Assembly: GCA_902825875.1 (NCBI GenBank)
Contig: CADECP010000030.1
Location: 1-64,000, forward strand
DNA: 64,000 nucleotides
Source: an uncultured Acidobacteriota bacterium
GTDB taxonomy: Bacteria; Acidobacteriota; Blastocatellia; RBC074
Reading direction: 5' to 3'
Shown piece by piece: positions 11,698 through 21,080 of the stretch (positions are counted from its first letter, which is position 1; each line of letters opens with the position of its first letter). The position numbers were made by a program, and so were the translations under genes. A model generated the notes under the pieces. It saw nothing but the letters and a program-made list of their open reading frames with translations, made no database searches and was not told where the DNA came from.

Positions 11698-13428
11698 ATG
11701 TGTGGAATCGCCGGCTTGTTCGGCAACAATTGGAATCAAGCGCAACTGGCGGCGGCTGTGGGCAGTCAGCGGCATCGCGGCCCGGACGCGGACGGCGTCT
11801 GGTTTTCTCCGTCGAAGCGTGCCGGATTGGGTCACAACCGGCTGAGCATCATTGACCTCTCTGAAGCCGGTCGCCAACCGATGAGCAATCACGATGGCTG
11901 GTTGCAGATTGCCTTCAACGGAGAGATTTACAACTACCTGGAACTGCGCGCGGAACTCAGCGATTACCCGTTCCGAAGCCACAGCGACACCGAAGTCATC
12001 CTGGCCGCTTACGAACGCTGGGGCGAACGTTGTCTGGATCGGTTGATCGGCATGTTCGCGTTGTTGATCTGGGATGAACGCGAGCAAAAACTGTTTGCCG
12101 CGCGCGACCGATTCGGCATCAAACCGCTCAATTATCATTTGAAAGCCGATGGTTCGTTGGCGATTGCCAGCGAAATCAAAGCCTTGTTCGCCGCTGGCGT
12201 CGCCGCCGAACCGGACGAAATCGCCTGGGCAAATTATCTGAACGCAGGTTTGTACGATCACAGCCCGCGAACTTTTTGGCGCGGAATCAATTCTCTGCCC
12301 GCCGGTTTTTGCCTGACGTGGCAAGCGGGCGAGATGAGCATTTCTCGCTGGTACGATCTGAGCGAACGTAGCGGCAAAGCATTCGATCAGCGCCACGAAG
12401 CCGAAGTCCGCGAAGAATATCTGGCCTTGTTAAAAGACAGTGTGCGGTTGCGATTTCGTTCGGACGTTCCGGTCGGCATCAATTTGAGCGGCGGTTTGGA
12501 TTCATCCACGTTGCTGGGTTTGGTTCACGCCGTGCAAGGCGCGGAAAGCGATGTCAAAGCTTTCACCTTTGTCACAGGCGACGCCAATTACGATGAACTG
12601 CCCTGGGTTCGACAAATGTTGTCGCGCACAAATCATCCGTCTGTGGTTTGCAAATTGAACGTCGGCGAAATTCCGCATCTGGCCGAGTCCGTTCAACGTC
12701 ATCAGGATGAACCGTTCGGCGGTTTGCCCACGCTGGCTTATGCGTGCGTGTTCGAACGTGCGCGGCAGGAAGGTGTGATTGTTCTGCTCGACGGACAAGG
12801 AATGGATGAACAATGGGCGGGTTACGATTATTACCAAACCGCCGTGGCGTCGGGATGCGGCAGCGTCGGCGTAGTTCAAGGAACCAAAGATCGCCCGGTC
12901 AAACCCGAATGCTTGCAACTGGAATTTCGCGGGTTGGCTGAAGAATTTCGCGCGCCGCAACCGTTTTCTGACCGGCTACGCAATTTGCAATACCGCGACG
13001 CGGTGTTTACAAAAATTCCGCGCGCGCTGCGCTTCAACGACCGAATTTCGATGCGAGCTTCGACGGAATTGCGCGAACCCTTTCTGGATCATCGGCTGTT
13101 TGAACTGGCGTTGCGCCAACCACCCGAACGGAAACTCCGCGACGGCGCAAGCAAATTGTTACTGAGAAACATTGCCGCCGAATTGATGCCGCAGAAACTG
13201 TCGGAGGCTTCCAAACGCCCCGTGCAAACTCCGCAGCGTGAATGGTTGCGCGGCGAATTGCGCGATTGGGCGGCGGCGCAAATCGAAATCGCCTTGCACG
13301 GTTGGGGCGCAAGCTGGTTGGACGCGAAGGCAGTGCGCGCCGTCTGGCAACAATATCTGGCCGGTGAAGGCGACAACAGCTTTTACGTCTGGCAATGGAT
13401 TAACCTGGGATTGATGAACCAACAATGA
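11698..13428 (+). CDS. AsnB-type glutamine amidotransferase 1
   Basis: Asparagine synthase-like enzyme of 576 residues: an N-terminal class II glutaminase domain starting MCGIAGLFG (Cys2 nucleophile) with GHNRLSIIDLS and NGEIYNYLELR, then an ATP-pyrophosphatase synthetase domain with the PP-loop LSGGLDSSTLLG near residue 265. Within the family some members amidate sugar acids in O-antigen loci. It starts 1 base after the neuA stop and overlaps wzt by an ATGA, and two further AsnB genes occur in the same locus, so amidation of a uronic or nonulosonic acid carboxylate is more likely than asparagine supply. That role is inference. Confidence 0.85.
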   Translation: MCGIAGLFGNNWNQAQLAAAVGSQRHRGPDADGVWFSPSKRAGLGHNRLSIIDLSEAGRQPMSNHDGWLQIAFNGEIYNYLELRAELSDYPFRSHSDTEVILAAYERWGERCLDRLIGMFALLIWDEREQKLFAARDRFGIKPLNYHLKADGSLAIASEIKALFAAGVAAEPDEIAWANYLNAGLYDHSPRTFWRGINSLPAGFCLTWQAGEMSISRWYDLSERSGKAFDQRHEAEVREEYLALLKDSVRLRFRSDVPVGINLSGGLDSSTLLGLVHAVQGAESDVKAFTFVTGDANYDELPWVRQMLSRTNHPSVVCKLNVGEIPHLAESVQRHQDEPFGGLPTLAYACVFERARQEGVIVLLDGQGMDEQWAGYDYYQTAVASGCGSVGVVQGTKDRPVKPECLQLEFRGLAEEFRAPQPFSDRLRNLQYRDAVFTKIPRALRFNDRISMRASTELREPFLDHRLFELALRQPPERKLRDGASKLLLRNIAAELMPQKLSEASKRPVQTPQREWLRGELRDWAAAQIEIALHGWGASWLDAKAVRAVWQQYLAGEGDNSFYVWQWINLGLMNQQ

Positions 13429-14720
13429 GTGAAGTCGCAATACGAGTCGAAGGAGTTTCCAAGCAATATCGCATTGGCATCCGGCGCGAAAAATACAAAA
13501 CGCTCAGAGATTCGCTGGTCGAAACCGCTGCCGCGCCTTTTCGGCGAATGAACGATATGTTTCGCGGCAACGGAAAAAAATCGGATGACCGGCCCGGTTC
13601 GGAAACCGATTCGTTCTGGGCGTTGAAAGACGTTTCGTTCGAAATCAAATGCGGCGAAGTCGTTGGTGTCATCGGTCGTAACGGGGCGGGCAAAAGCACG
13701 TTGCTGAAAGTGCTGTCTCGCATCACCGAACCGACCGAAGGGTTCGCCGAAATTCACGGGCGCGTCGGAGCTTTGCTGGAAGTCGGCACAGGATTTCATC
13801 AGGAATTGACCGGGCGCGAAAACGTCTTTTTGAACGGCGCGATTCTGGGCATGCGCCGCGAAGAAATCGCCCGCAAATTTGACGAAATCGTCGAATTCGC
13901 CGAAGTTGGCAAATTCATTGACACTCCGGTCAAACGTTATTCGAGCGGCATGCATTTGCGGTTGGCGTTTTCGGTCGCCGCACATCTGGAACCGGAAATC
14001 TTGCTGGTGGACGAAGTGCTGGCTGTCGGCGACGTGGCGTTTCAGAAAAAGTGCGTCGGCAAAATGGAAGACGTTGCTTCGCAGGGACGCACTGTGCTTT
14101 TCGTCAGCCACAATCTGGCCGCCATCAAAGAGCTTTGCCAGACCAGCGTGGTGATGAACAACGGCCAGTTGGATTATCGCGGCCCGGTGGTTCAGGGACT
14201 GGCGCATTACGGTCAATTGATCGCCGCCAATCCCAAGTCCGAAGAAATGGGGCGCGGAACTCACTGGCATCGCGTGCGGGTCAACGGACTCGGCAGCGGG
14301 TTTGCCACCACGCTCAACAACAACGACCCTCTGTTTGCCGAAGCCGAATTCAACGTTAATCAGGAAATATCACACGGCTATTTTTTCTGCATCATCAACG
14401 ACGCCACAGGCAACCAGCTTGTCCACCAACGAACCGACACCCGCGCGCTGGGATATGAAACATTGCCGACAGGCACATACAACTTATGCGCAGACTTTCC
14501 CACGCTGTGGTTGGCACCGGGCGTTTACACCGTGCATTTCAAATTCGTAGGCAACAAAGTGGACGGCACACAGCAAAGTTTGTTGTCCGAACGGCTGTTG
14601 CTGGATGTCATCGGCAAAGAAACGGCAATCAGCCGATCGTTGCTGGCGCCGCCATTGCGCTGGACGGTAGAACCCAAATCTGCGTCAACAGAAACCGCTG
14701 AAATCTCAGTGTTCCAATAA
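13425..14720 (+). CDS. wzt: Polysaccharide ABC exporter ATPase with C-terminal cargo domain (Wzt-like)
   Basis: ATPase partner of the Wzm-like permease. The nucleotide-binding domain (about residues 1-245) has Walker A IGRNGAGKST, the family-typical TGRENVFLNGAILGM, signature YSSGMHLRLAF and Walker B ILLVDEVLAVGD. A second domain of about 160 residues follows (about 270-420), resembling the Wzt C-terminal beta-sandwich that recognises a terminal modification on the finished chain in systems such as E. coli O9a. Its presence suggests export is tied to chain-end capping, plausibly by the methyltransferase encoded next. The ATG overlaps the asnB stop (ATGA). Confidence 0.9.
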   Translation: MSEVAIRVEGVSKQYRIGIRREKYKTLRDSLVETAAAPFRRMNDMFRGNGKKSDDRPGSETDSFWALKDVSFEIKCGEVVGVIGRNGAGKSTLLKVLSRITEPTEGFAEIHGRVGALLEVGTGFHQELTGRENVFLNGAILGMRREEIARKFDEIVEFAEVGKFIDTPVKRYSSGMHLRLAFSVAAHLEPEILLVDEVLAVGDVAFQKKCVGKMEDVASQGRTVLFVSHNLAAIKELCQTSVVMNNGQLDYRGPVVQGLAHYGQLIAANPKSEEMGRGTHWHRVRVNGLGSGFATTLNNNDPLFAEAEFNVNQEISHGYFFCIINDATGNQLVHQRTDTRALGYETLPTGTYNLCADFPTLWLAPGVYTVHFKFVGNKVDGTQQSLLSERLLLDVIGKETAISRSLLAPPLRWTVEPKSASTETAEISVFQ

Positions 14721-14732
14721 CTCTTCGTCACC

Positions 14733-15668
14733 ATGAAAACCATCTGCTGTCCAATTTGCCAAAGCCGTCGTTCGCTTCATTTGTGGTCGCACGGACGAGA
14801 CCGTTTTTTGATGCGCGTCGGGAATCGCAACCGCATCCGTGACGTGGTGTGTTCCGATTGCGGTGTGGCCTATGCCAATCCGCAACTCGAAACGCAGGAA
14901 ATCGAAAGCCTGTACACGGGCTTTTACCGCGAAGAAGACGAATTGGGCGACAGCCATTTCGCCAACAAAGAACGACAAGCGCACGATCGTATCGGCTGGC
15001 TGCTGGCTCGTTGTCCGTTGAATCCGGGACGTATGCTCGAAATCGGATGCAGCGAAGGCACGTTGTTACGACAACTGCGCGACGACCATGGCTGGACGGT
15101 CAGCGGATTCGAACCAAACAGTTACTCAGCACGACACGGTTTGGAAGCCTGGCAACTGGACATCGAACCTGGTTTTTTCCGCAGCGAACGTTGCACAGAC
15201 AAATTCGACGTGGTGACGCTGATTCACGTCATCGAACATCTGCCAGACCCGACGGCGTTTCTCGTCGAAATCGGGCGAGTGCTCAACAACGGCGGATACT
15301 TCTTTTTTGAAACGCCGAACATGGAATCGCCGCGCGTAGGCCGCATCAGCGCCGATCTGTTCGCTGCGCCGCATCTGGTGATCTTTTCTCCTCAGACCAT
15401 CGAGCGGGCATTGCGCAAAGCAGGCTTTGAACTGGTCGCGTTGGAAAGTACGCACAACCTGCGCGGACTGGCTCGGTGGCGTGGCGAACAACTGCCGGAT
15501 CATTCGGCCAAACCGGTTCAAGCTCTGCGAACGGCGCTACGGTATCGGTTCTGGGCGGTGCGAGAGTTTCAGTATTTCGCCACGCAGCGGTTGAAATCCT
15601 CGTTGGTTCAAGCCGCCATCTTTTGTTTGGGTGAACAGCGGTATCGGCAATTCCGACCACGCCGCTAA
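14733..15668 (+). CDS. Class I SAM methyltransferase with N-terminal zinc-binding motif
   Basis: A 311-residue protein. The N-terminus carries a Cys pair CPIC (about residue 5) and a second pair CSDC (about 45), a likely zinc ribbon, followed by AYANPQLETQEIESLYTGFY, as in sugar C-methyltransferase-like proteins. The SAM-binding loop is MLEIGCSEGTLLRQL, and the post-motif region is VVTLIHVIEHLPDP. Located right after wzt, it is a candidate for methylating the glycan or its terminus. Acceptor and atom (O, C or N) are not determined. Confidence 0.8.
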   Translation: MKTICCPICQSRRSLHLWSHGRDRFLMRVGNRNRIRDVVCSDCGVAYANPQLETQEIESLYTGFYREEDELGDSHFANKERQAHDRIGWLLARCPLNPGRMLEIGCSEGTLLRQLRDDHGWTVSGFEPNSYSARHGLEAWQLDIEPGFFRSERCTDKFDVVTLIHVIEHLPDPTAFLVEIGRVLNNGGYFFFETPNMESPRVGRISADLFAAPHLVIFSPQTIERALRKAGFELVALESTHNLRGLARWRGEQLPDHSAKPVQALRTALRYRFWAVREFQYFATQRLKSSLVQAAIFCLGEQRYRQFRPRR

Positions 15669-15671
15669 AAA

Positions 15672-17159
15672 ATGACTACCGAAATTGCCACCATTCCAAC
15701 GCCGATGATTCGCCAACAACCGGAAACTGCCAATGACAATTCAGCCCGAAAGTTAAACGTGTTGACGTTGTCGTCATCACTGCTGACCGATCGCATGTTG
15801 TTGTACACGGACTTCCTGGCAACGTTGCACCGGGCGGCGGACGTGAAGTTGTGGACGATGTCGGCGCGACAATCCGATGCTACGGCCAATTTGTCGGCGA
15901 CAATGAACGGCGCAATCGAACCAATGCCGGAAATCAAACCGTTCAAGGAATTTCCGTACAATTACCTGCGGCGATTGAATGACCTGGCATGGGATTTCCG
16001 GCTGCGTTCGCCAAGCAGGATGAGCAAGATCAAGCATCAACCCGGTTTCAAAAATCTGCGAATGCGCGCGCTCAAACCGCCCGCGCGATTGTTGGCGGCG
16101 CTCGGCGTCGAAACCATTTTGGAAAATCGGCTGGAACAGATGCTGTTGAATTATCCGCGCAGCCCCGAAGCCGAGCTACGGTTACGCGATCTGCGCCCGG
16201 ACATTTTGCTGACCACAGGAACATTCCGTTACGAAGAACCCGCCATTTATGCCGAAGCTCGCAAGCTGGGCATTCCCTCGCTGGCTTTCATCACATCCTG
16301 GGACAACGTTTCGACCAAAAATCGCATGGTGTTCAAATACGACGGTTATCTGGTTTGGTCGGAGCGAATGAAGCAGGAGTTGCACGAATTTTTCCCTTAC
16401 ACCAAAACTGCGCCGATGTACGTGGTCGGCGCGCCACAATTCGACGTGTTTTTCCAGCCGCGTTTTCACCAATCGCGCGAAGAATTTTGCGCTGAACAAG
16501 GGTTGCGCCCTGATTTGCCGATAATCCTGTACGCGCTGGGTTCGCCCAATTTCCTTAAAGAGCATCACGGCGCGATTTACCTGGCTGAACGATTGCTGCG
16601 CGGCGAATTGGGCGAAGCGCAAATGCTGGTGCGCCCGCATCCGTTGCACGACAACGGGCGCGAAGCTCAGATGCTGAGCAATTTCGGCGACCGCGTTGTT
16701 GTTCAACGCACAGGGCAAACCGGCACAGCCGTTCCCGCTCGTTCGCAAGACGAAAAGCAAATCAAGGAATGGATAAACACTTTTCGTCACGCCGATGTCG
16801 TCATCAATCTGTCGTCAACGGTGGCGATTGATGCAGCAATTTTCGACAAACCGGTGGTCAATTTGGATTACGATCCGCAACCGAGCCGGGCCGATCAGCA
16901 ATTGATCGAAGACATCAATCACCGCTGGACGCATTTCAAACCCATTGCCGAATCCGGCGGCGTTTGGTTGACCAAAACTCCTGCGGAAACTCTGGAAGCC
17001 GTTCAAACTTACCTGAAACATCCTGAGCTTCATCGTGAACGTCGGCGCTGGATGGCCGAATTTGTCTGCGGTTTTCTGGACGGACGTTGCGGCGAACGCA
17101 TGGCCGAAAGCCTGTTGGAATTCACATCTCGATTCGTCAGTAAGGAGCGCAACCGATGA
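15672..17159 (+). CDS. GT-B-like glycosyltransferase family protein, paralogue A
   Basis: A 495-residue cytoplasmic protein that I cannot place in a named family. It has Rossmann-like halves: ILLTTGTFRYEEPAIYAEAR, FITSWDNVSTKN, YVVGAPQFDVFF, then LPIILYALGSP, MLVRPHPLHDN and DVVINLSSTVAIDAAIFDKP. The last two motifs resemble donor-binding segments of CDP-glycerol glycerophosphotransferase and UDP-GlcNAc epimerase-like GT-B enzymes. The following gene is a clear paralogue with the same motif order. The ATGA overlap with it suggests the two are made in equal amounts. Confidence 0.65.
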   Translation: MTTEIATIPTPMIRQQPETANDNSARKLNVLTLSSSLLTDRMLLYTDFLATLHRAADVKLWTMSARQSDATANLSATMNGAIEPMPEIKPFKEFPYNYLRRLNDLAWDFRLRSPSRMSKIKHQPGFKNLRMRALKPPARLLAALGVETILENRLEQMLLNYPRSPEAELRLRDLRPDILLTTGTFRYEEPAIYAEARKLGIPSLAFITSWDNVSTKNRMVFKYDGYLVWSERMKQELHEFFPYTKTAPMYVVGAPQFDVFFQPRFHQSREEFCAEQGLRPDLPIILYALGSPNFLKEHHGAIYLAERLLRGELGEAQMLVRPHPLHDNGREAQMLSNFGDRVVVQRTGQTGTAVPARSQDEKQIKEWINTFRHADVVINLSSTVAIDAAIFDKPVVNLDYDPQPSRADQQLIEDINHRWTHFKPIAESGGVWLTKTPAETLEAVQTYLKHPELHRERRRWMAEFVCGFLDGRCGERMAESLLEFTSRFVSKERNR

Positions 17160-18643
17160 CGGTGATGAATCGCGCCGGCGAACCATCTGCCGCCGTTGCG
17201 TTTGATGCCGGTGCGGCGGCGCAGCGAACGTTCAATGACGCGCACGGCGGTCTGGTTGCCATTCTGCCGCGCGGCGAAGCCATACGAAATTTCATTTACT
17301 CCGGCGCGTTGGATGCCGTCGCCGAACAATTGCCGGTTTCGTTGCTGACGGTCGTCCCCGATGACGAGTACCTGCAAATGATCGAACATCGTTTCGACGA
17401 ATTTCACGAACTCAACGCCGCCACCGCCGCTCCTGAAAGCCTGCCGGTCAGAATCCTGCGCGAACAATTGGATGTCACACACGGGCGTTATTTGTGGTCG
17501 GAAGCCGCCAAAGAGCGTTGGCGTTTGCGCGATTACGATGCCAAAACTCCATCGCAGAAAATTCGCCGCGCCATCAAAAAGCTGTTTGCCACAATGCTGG
17601 CGAATCAGGCCGGATTGAATTTGCTGATGCAGTTGGAACGTCGCGCCAGCCGATGGTTCAGTCCAAACACCAACGACCTGGAATTGATGCGACGACTGAA
17701 ACCTGCGCTGGTGTTTAATTCGTCGCATTCGCACAGTCCCAACGCCGTGCAAACCGTGCAAGCCGCACAATGGCTCGGCATTCCGACGGCGACGTTTTTG
17801 TTTTCGTGGGACAACCTGACTTCTCAGGGGCGGATCGTTCCGCTGTACGATTATTATCTGGCCTGGAACGAAGATATTCGCCAGCAACTGCTCGACATTT
17901 ATCCTGCAATTCGCCCGGAGCAGGTTTTCGTCACAGGCACGCCGCAATTCGATTTCCACTTTCGCCCGGAGTCATATTGGTCGCGCGAAGAATTTTGCTC
18001 GCGCGTCGGAGCCGATCCGTCGCGTCCAATCGTGTTGTATTCAACCGGCATGGACAACCACATGCCCGGCGAACCGCTCATCATCGAAAACATCAATCGC
18101 GTTTTGAAAGAAATGCCGGAATTCGGCAAGCCGCAATTGCTGGTGCGTTTGTATCCCAAAGATCGAAACCCGCAGCGGTTCGATGAAGTCAAACATCGCA
18201 ATCCCGACATACTGTTTCCTGAAATCCCCTGGAGCGCGAAATTCAATACGCCAAAGTTGGAAGATGCAGCGTTGCTGACCAACACGCTGCGCCATTGCGC
18301 CGTAGGCATCAACGTGGCTTCGACCGTGTCACTGGAACTGTGCATGTTCGACAAACCTGTCATCAACGTCGGTTACAACCCGCCGGTGGATATTCGCCCC
18401 AAAAATTACGCACTCTATTACAACTTTGACCATTACCGCCCGGTGGTTGAAAGCGGCGCAGTGCGCGTTGCGTGGGCGGAAACGGAAATGAAGTCGCTGT
18501 TGACCGAAGCCCTTGCTCATCCTCAAAAAGATAGCGCCAATCGAAAAGCTCTGCTTAGCCGAATGTTCGGAAACACGCTGGATGGCCGCTCCGCCATTCG
18601 CGTCGCCCAAACGCTGACGCAACTTGCTCAAACCCGGCACTGA
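17156..18643 (+). CDS. GT-B-like glycosyltransferase family protein, paralogue B
   Basis: Also 495 residues and parallel to its neighbour: FLFSWDNLTSQGRIVPLYDY, FVTGTPQFDFHF, IVLYSTGMDNHM, LLVRLYPKDRN and VGINVASTVSLELCMFDKP. The N-terminal third differs most, which in GT-B enzymes is the acceptor-binding half, so the pair may share a donor type and differ in acceptor. The shared SWDN, GxPQFDxxF and AST(V)xxxxxxFDKP blocks define the pair. Membership of the GT-B superfamily is inferred from layout, not proven. Confidence 0.65.
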   Translation: MTVMNRAGEPSAAVAFDAGAAAQRTFNDAHGGLVAILPRGEAIRNFIYSGALDAVAEQLPVSLLTVVPDDEYLQMIEHRFDEFHELNAATAAPESLPVRILREQLDVTHGRYLWSEAAKERWRLRDYDAKTPSQKIRRAIKKLFATMLANQAGLNLLMQLERRASRWFSPNTNDLELMRRLKPALVFNSSHSHSPNAVQTVQAAQWLGIPTATFLFSWDNLTSQGRIVPLYDYYLAWNEDIRQQLLDIYPAIRPEQVFVTGTPQFDFHFRPESYWSREEFCSRVGADPSRPIVLYSTGMDNHMPGEPLIIENINRVLKEMPEFGKPQLLVRLYPKDRNPQRFDEVKHRNPDILFPEIPWSAKFNTPKLEDAALLTNTLRHCAVGINVASTVSLELCMFDKPVINVGYNPPVDIRPKNYALYYNFDHYRPVVESGAVRVAWAETEMKSLLTEALAHPQKDSANRKALLSRMFGNTLDGRSAIRVAQTLTQLAQTRH

Positions 18644-18652
18644 CGGGAATTC

Positions 18653-19912
18653 ATGAACTCGCCCGAAGTTTTATACGTCGTCAATTCTTCTCTGGCTTCT
18701 CCTACCGGCGGAGGCCGCACTCGCGTCATTGCGGCGGCGCGACAGGCCACCAAACCGGATGAACAACCGTTGAAAGTCCGCATTTTGTGTTTTTGTCCAC
18801 CGCAACAATTCCTGCTCAATCGGTCGCGGCTGAGCAAAGGCAAAACCATGTTGGCGAACGAATCCGGCTGCCCGGTGCATTACGTTCCCAGTTTGCCGCT
18901 GACGCGCATCGGCTGGTTGCGAACCTTGAACAACTGGCACGGCGCTTTGTTGGTGGCGCTGTGGTGCTGGTGGCACGACATCGTCATCGCGCACGGACAC
19001 GGACTGCGTCCGACGATCTTTGCTTTGCTGGCGCGGCGGCTCAAACGCGATTTGCGCGTCGTCGCCGATGTTCACGGAGCGACAACCGCCGAATATCTGT
19101 ATGAACGCGAAGTGATCGGTTTCGACGATTTTGCCAGAGAGTTGGAAGCGCAAGAACGTTTGATGCTGCGCGAATCCTCCGGGCTGATTTTCGTGTCCGA
19201 AGCAATGCGCGCTTATTACGAATCGCATTTCGGAATGACGTTTCCGCGATCTTCGATCATTCCTTGTGCGACGGAATCGAATTTTGCGCCGGACGCTGCG
19301 CGAAGAACTGAGTTGCGCCGCAAACACAAACTCGACGACAGACTGGTCGTTTGTTACGTCGGCGCGTGCGAAAGTTATCAACTGCCCGATCAGATGTGCC
19401 GATGGTTTCAATCGCTGCGAACGGAATTTCCGCAGGCGTTCTTTCTGGTCTTTTCGCATCACCGCGAAGCGTTTTTGAGCTATTTCGCCAAACACGGCAT
19501 CACGCCGGATCATTCGCGCGTGATGAGCGTCCGGCACGACGAAATTTTCGACTTGTTGCAAATGGCCGATCTGGGCTTGCTGCTGCGCGATCAATCCGTA
19601 GTCAATCGCGTCGCGTCGCCAACCAAATTTGCCGAATACTGTTTGTGCGGAGTTCCCGTGCTGGCGGCAGAGGGCATTGGCGATGTCAGCACGCTGATCT
19701 ACAGCTACCAATTGGGATTGATCGTTGACCCGGAAGCTCCGCAGGTGAATGAGGCGTTGCGCCAACTTATCAGCGACACACAAACCCGGCGAAGCGTAGT
19801 TTCTGAACGTTTGACCAACTTCGCGCGCGAGCATTTTTCGTGGAACGCTTACGGCGCTGAGTTGCGACAGTTGTACCGGCAAACCGCGCATGTTGCTCGC
19901 CAACCAAAGTGA
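18653..19912 (+). CDS. GT4-like glycosyltransferase
   Basis: A 419-residue GT-B protein. The N-terminal half carries GGGRTRVIAAARQA and a segment with VIAHGHGLRPTIFALLARRL; the C-terminal half carries LVVCYVGACESY, the donor-site region LLQMADLGLLLRD and SPTKFAEYCLCGVPVLA, where the Glu lies at the usual nucleotide-sugar position. The C-terminus LRQLYRQT is a common GT4 ending. It begins 9 bases after the preceding gene. The sugar transferred is unknown. Confidence 0.8.
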   Translation: MNSPEVLYVVNSSLASPTGGGRTRVIAAARQATKPDEQPLKVRILCFCPPQQFLLNRSRLSKGKTMLANESGCPVHYVPSLPLTRIGWLRTLNNWHGALLVALWCWWHDIVIAHGHGLRPTIFALLARRLKRDLRVVADVHGATTAEYLYEREVIGFDDFARELEAQERLMLRESSGLIFVSEAMRAYYESHFGMTFPRSSIIPCATESNFAPDAARRTELRRKHKLDDRLVVCYVGACESYQLPDQMCRWFQSLRTEFPQAFFLVFSHHREAFLSYFAKHGITPDHSRVMSVRHDEIFDLLQMADLGLLLRDQSVVNRVASPTKFAEYCLCGVPVLAAEGIGDVSTLIYSYQLGLIVDPEAPQVNEALRQLISDTQTRRSVVSERLTNFAREHFSWNAYGAELRQLYRQTAHVARQPK

Positions 19913-19922
19913 TTTCGACGCA

Positions 19923-21080
19923 ATGCACCTGGTCGTTTTTTCCCACAAACTTTGCTGGCCGTCTGAACATTCCAACTGTGGATTTGCCACCGACGGCGGT
20001 TTCCCTATGCAAATGCGCGCACTGTCCGAACTGTTCGACAAAACCACTTTGGTTGTGCCCGTGACGCAAACCGGAAACGTGAGAGGCGAATTGCCGCTGA
20101 CAGGTCGAAACATGAGCGTCGTTCCGCTCAGCAATCCGGCGGGGCAGGATTGGCAGCGCAAATTGCGAATGCTGCCGTGGTTGTTGACCAACGGCCTGAC
20201 CATTTGCCGTCAAACGTTACGCGCCGACGCAGTGCATGCGCCGATTCCGGGCGATGTCGGAACGTTCGGCATGCTGGGGGCATATTTGTTGGGCAAGCCG
20301 TTGTTCGTTCGATACTGCGGCAACTGGCTTGCGACGCACACCACAGCAGAACGATTGTGGAAACGGTTTATGGAACACGTCGCAGGCGGTCGAAATGTGA
20401 TGTTGGCGACGGGCGGCGACAGCGCATTGCCTTCGGCAATCAATCCAGCCGTGCAATGGATTTTTTCCACCAGCTTGACCAATCAGGAAATCGAATTGGT
20501 CGGCCAGGCTCGTAAGTTGGATGAACGCAAAGCCCCGCGATTAATCATCGTCGCGCGTCAGGAACACGGCAAAGGAACCAACATCGTGATTCAATCGCTG
20601 CCCAAATTGCTGGCGGAATTTCCTTCGTTGCAATTGGATGTGGTCGGCGACGGAAGCGCGCTGGCCGGATTAAAACAACTCGCGTCGGAGTTGCTGGTTG
20701 CCGAACGAGTGAAATTTCACGGCAAAGTGAATCACGACGAAGTGCTCCGGCTGTTGCAACAGGCCGATCTGTTTTGTTACCCGACCGATTCCGAAGGATT
20801 TCCAAAAGCCGTTCTCGAAGCTCTGGCAACCGGACTGCCTGTCATCACAACGAAGGTTTCGATTTTGCCCCACTTGATCGGACAAGGCGGCGGCGTGTTG
20901 CTGGACGCTGCAACTCCCACAAACCTGGCAAACGCCGTGTATCGTTGTTTGAGTGATGAATCGCTGTATCGCCAAATGTCCATCTGCGCAATAACCACCG
21001 CACGCGAATACACGCTGGAAAATTGGCGCGATACGATTGGCCGCCATTTGCGATCGGCTTGGGGAAACTTGAATGGTTGA
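19923..21080 (+). CDS. GT4 glycosyltransferase
   Basis: About 385 residues from ATG 19923 (MHLVVFSHKLCWPS), preferred over the in-frame ATG at 19890, which would overlap the previous gene by 23 bases and add an unusual leader. The acceptor half includes AVHAPIPGDVGTFGMLGAYL; the donor half includes LIIVARQEHGKGTNIVI, VVGDGSALAGLKQL, HGKVNHDEVLRLLQQADLFC and the GT4 EX7E-type block SEGFPKAVLEALATGLPVI. The end overlaps the next gene by 8 bases. The sugar specificity cannot be read from sequence. Confidence 0.85.
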   Translation: MHLVVFSHKLCWPSEHSNCGFATDGGFPMQMRALSELFDKTTLVVPVTQTGNVRGELPLTGRNMSVVPLSNPAGQDWQRKLRMLPWLLTNGLTICRQTLRADAVHAPIPGDVGTFGMLGAYLLGKPLFVRYCGNWLATHTTAERLWKRFMEHVAGGRNVMLATGGDSALPSAINPAVQWIFSTSLTNQEIELVGQARKLDERKAPRLIIVARQEHGKGTNIVIQSLPKLLAEFPSLQLDVVGDGSALAGLKQLASELLVAERVKFHGKVNHDEVLRLLQQADLFCYPTDSEGFPKAVLEALATGLPVITTKVSILPHLIGQGGGVLLDAATPTNLANAVYRCLSDESLYRQMSICAITTAREYTLENWRDTIGRHLRSAWGNLNG

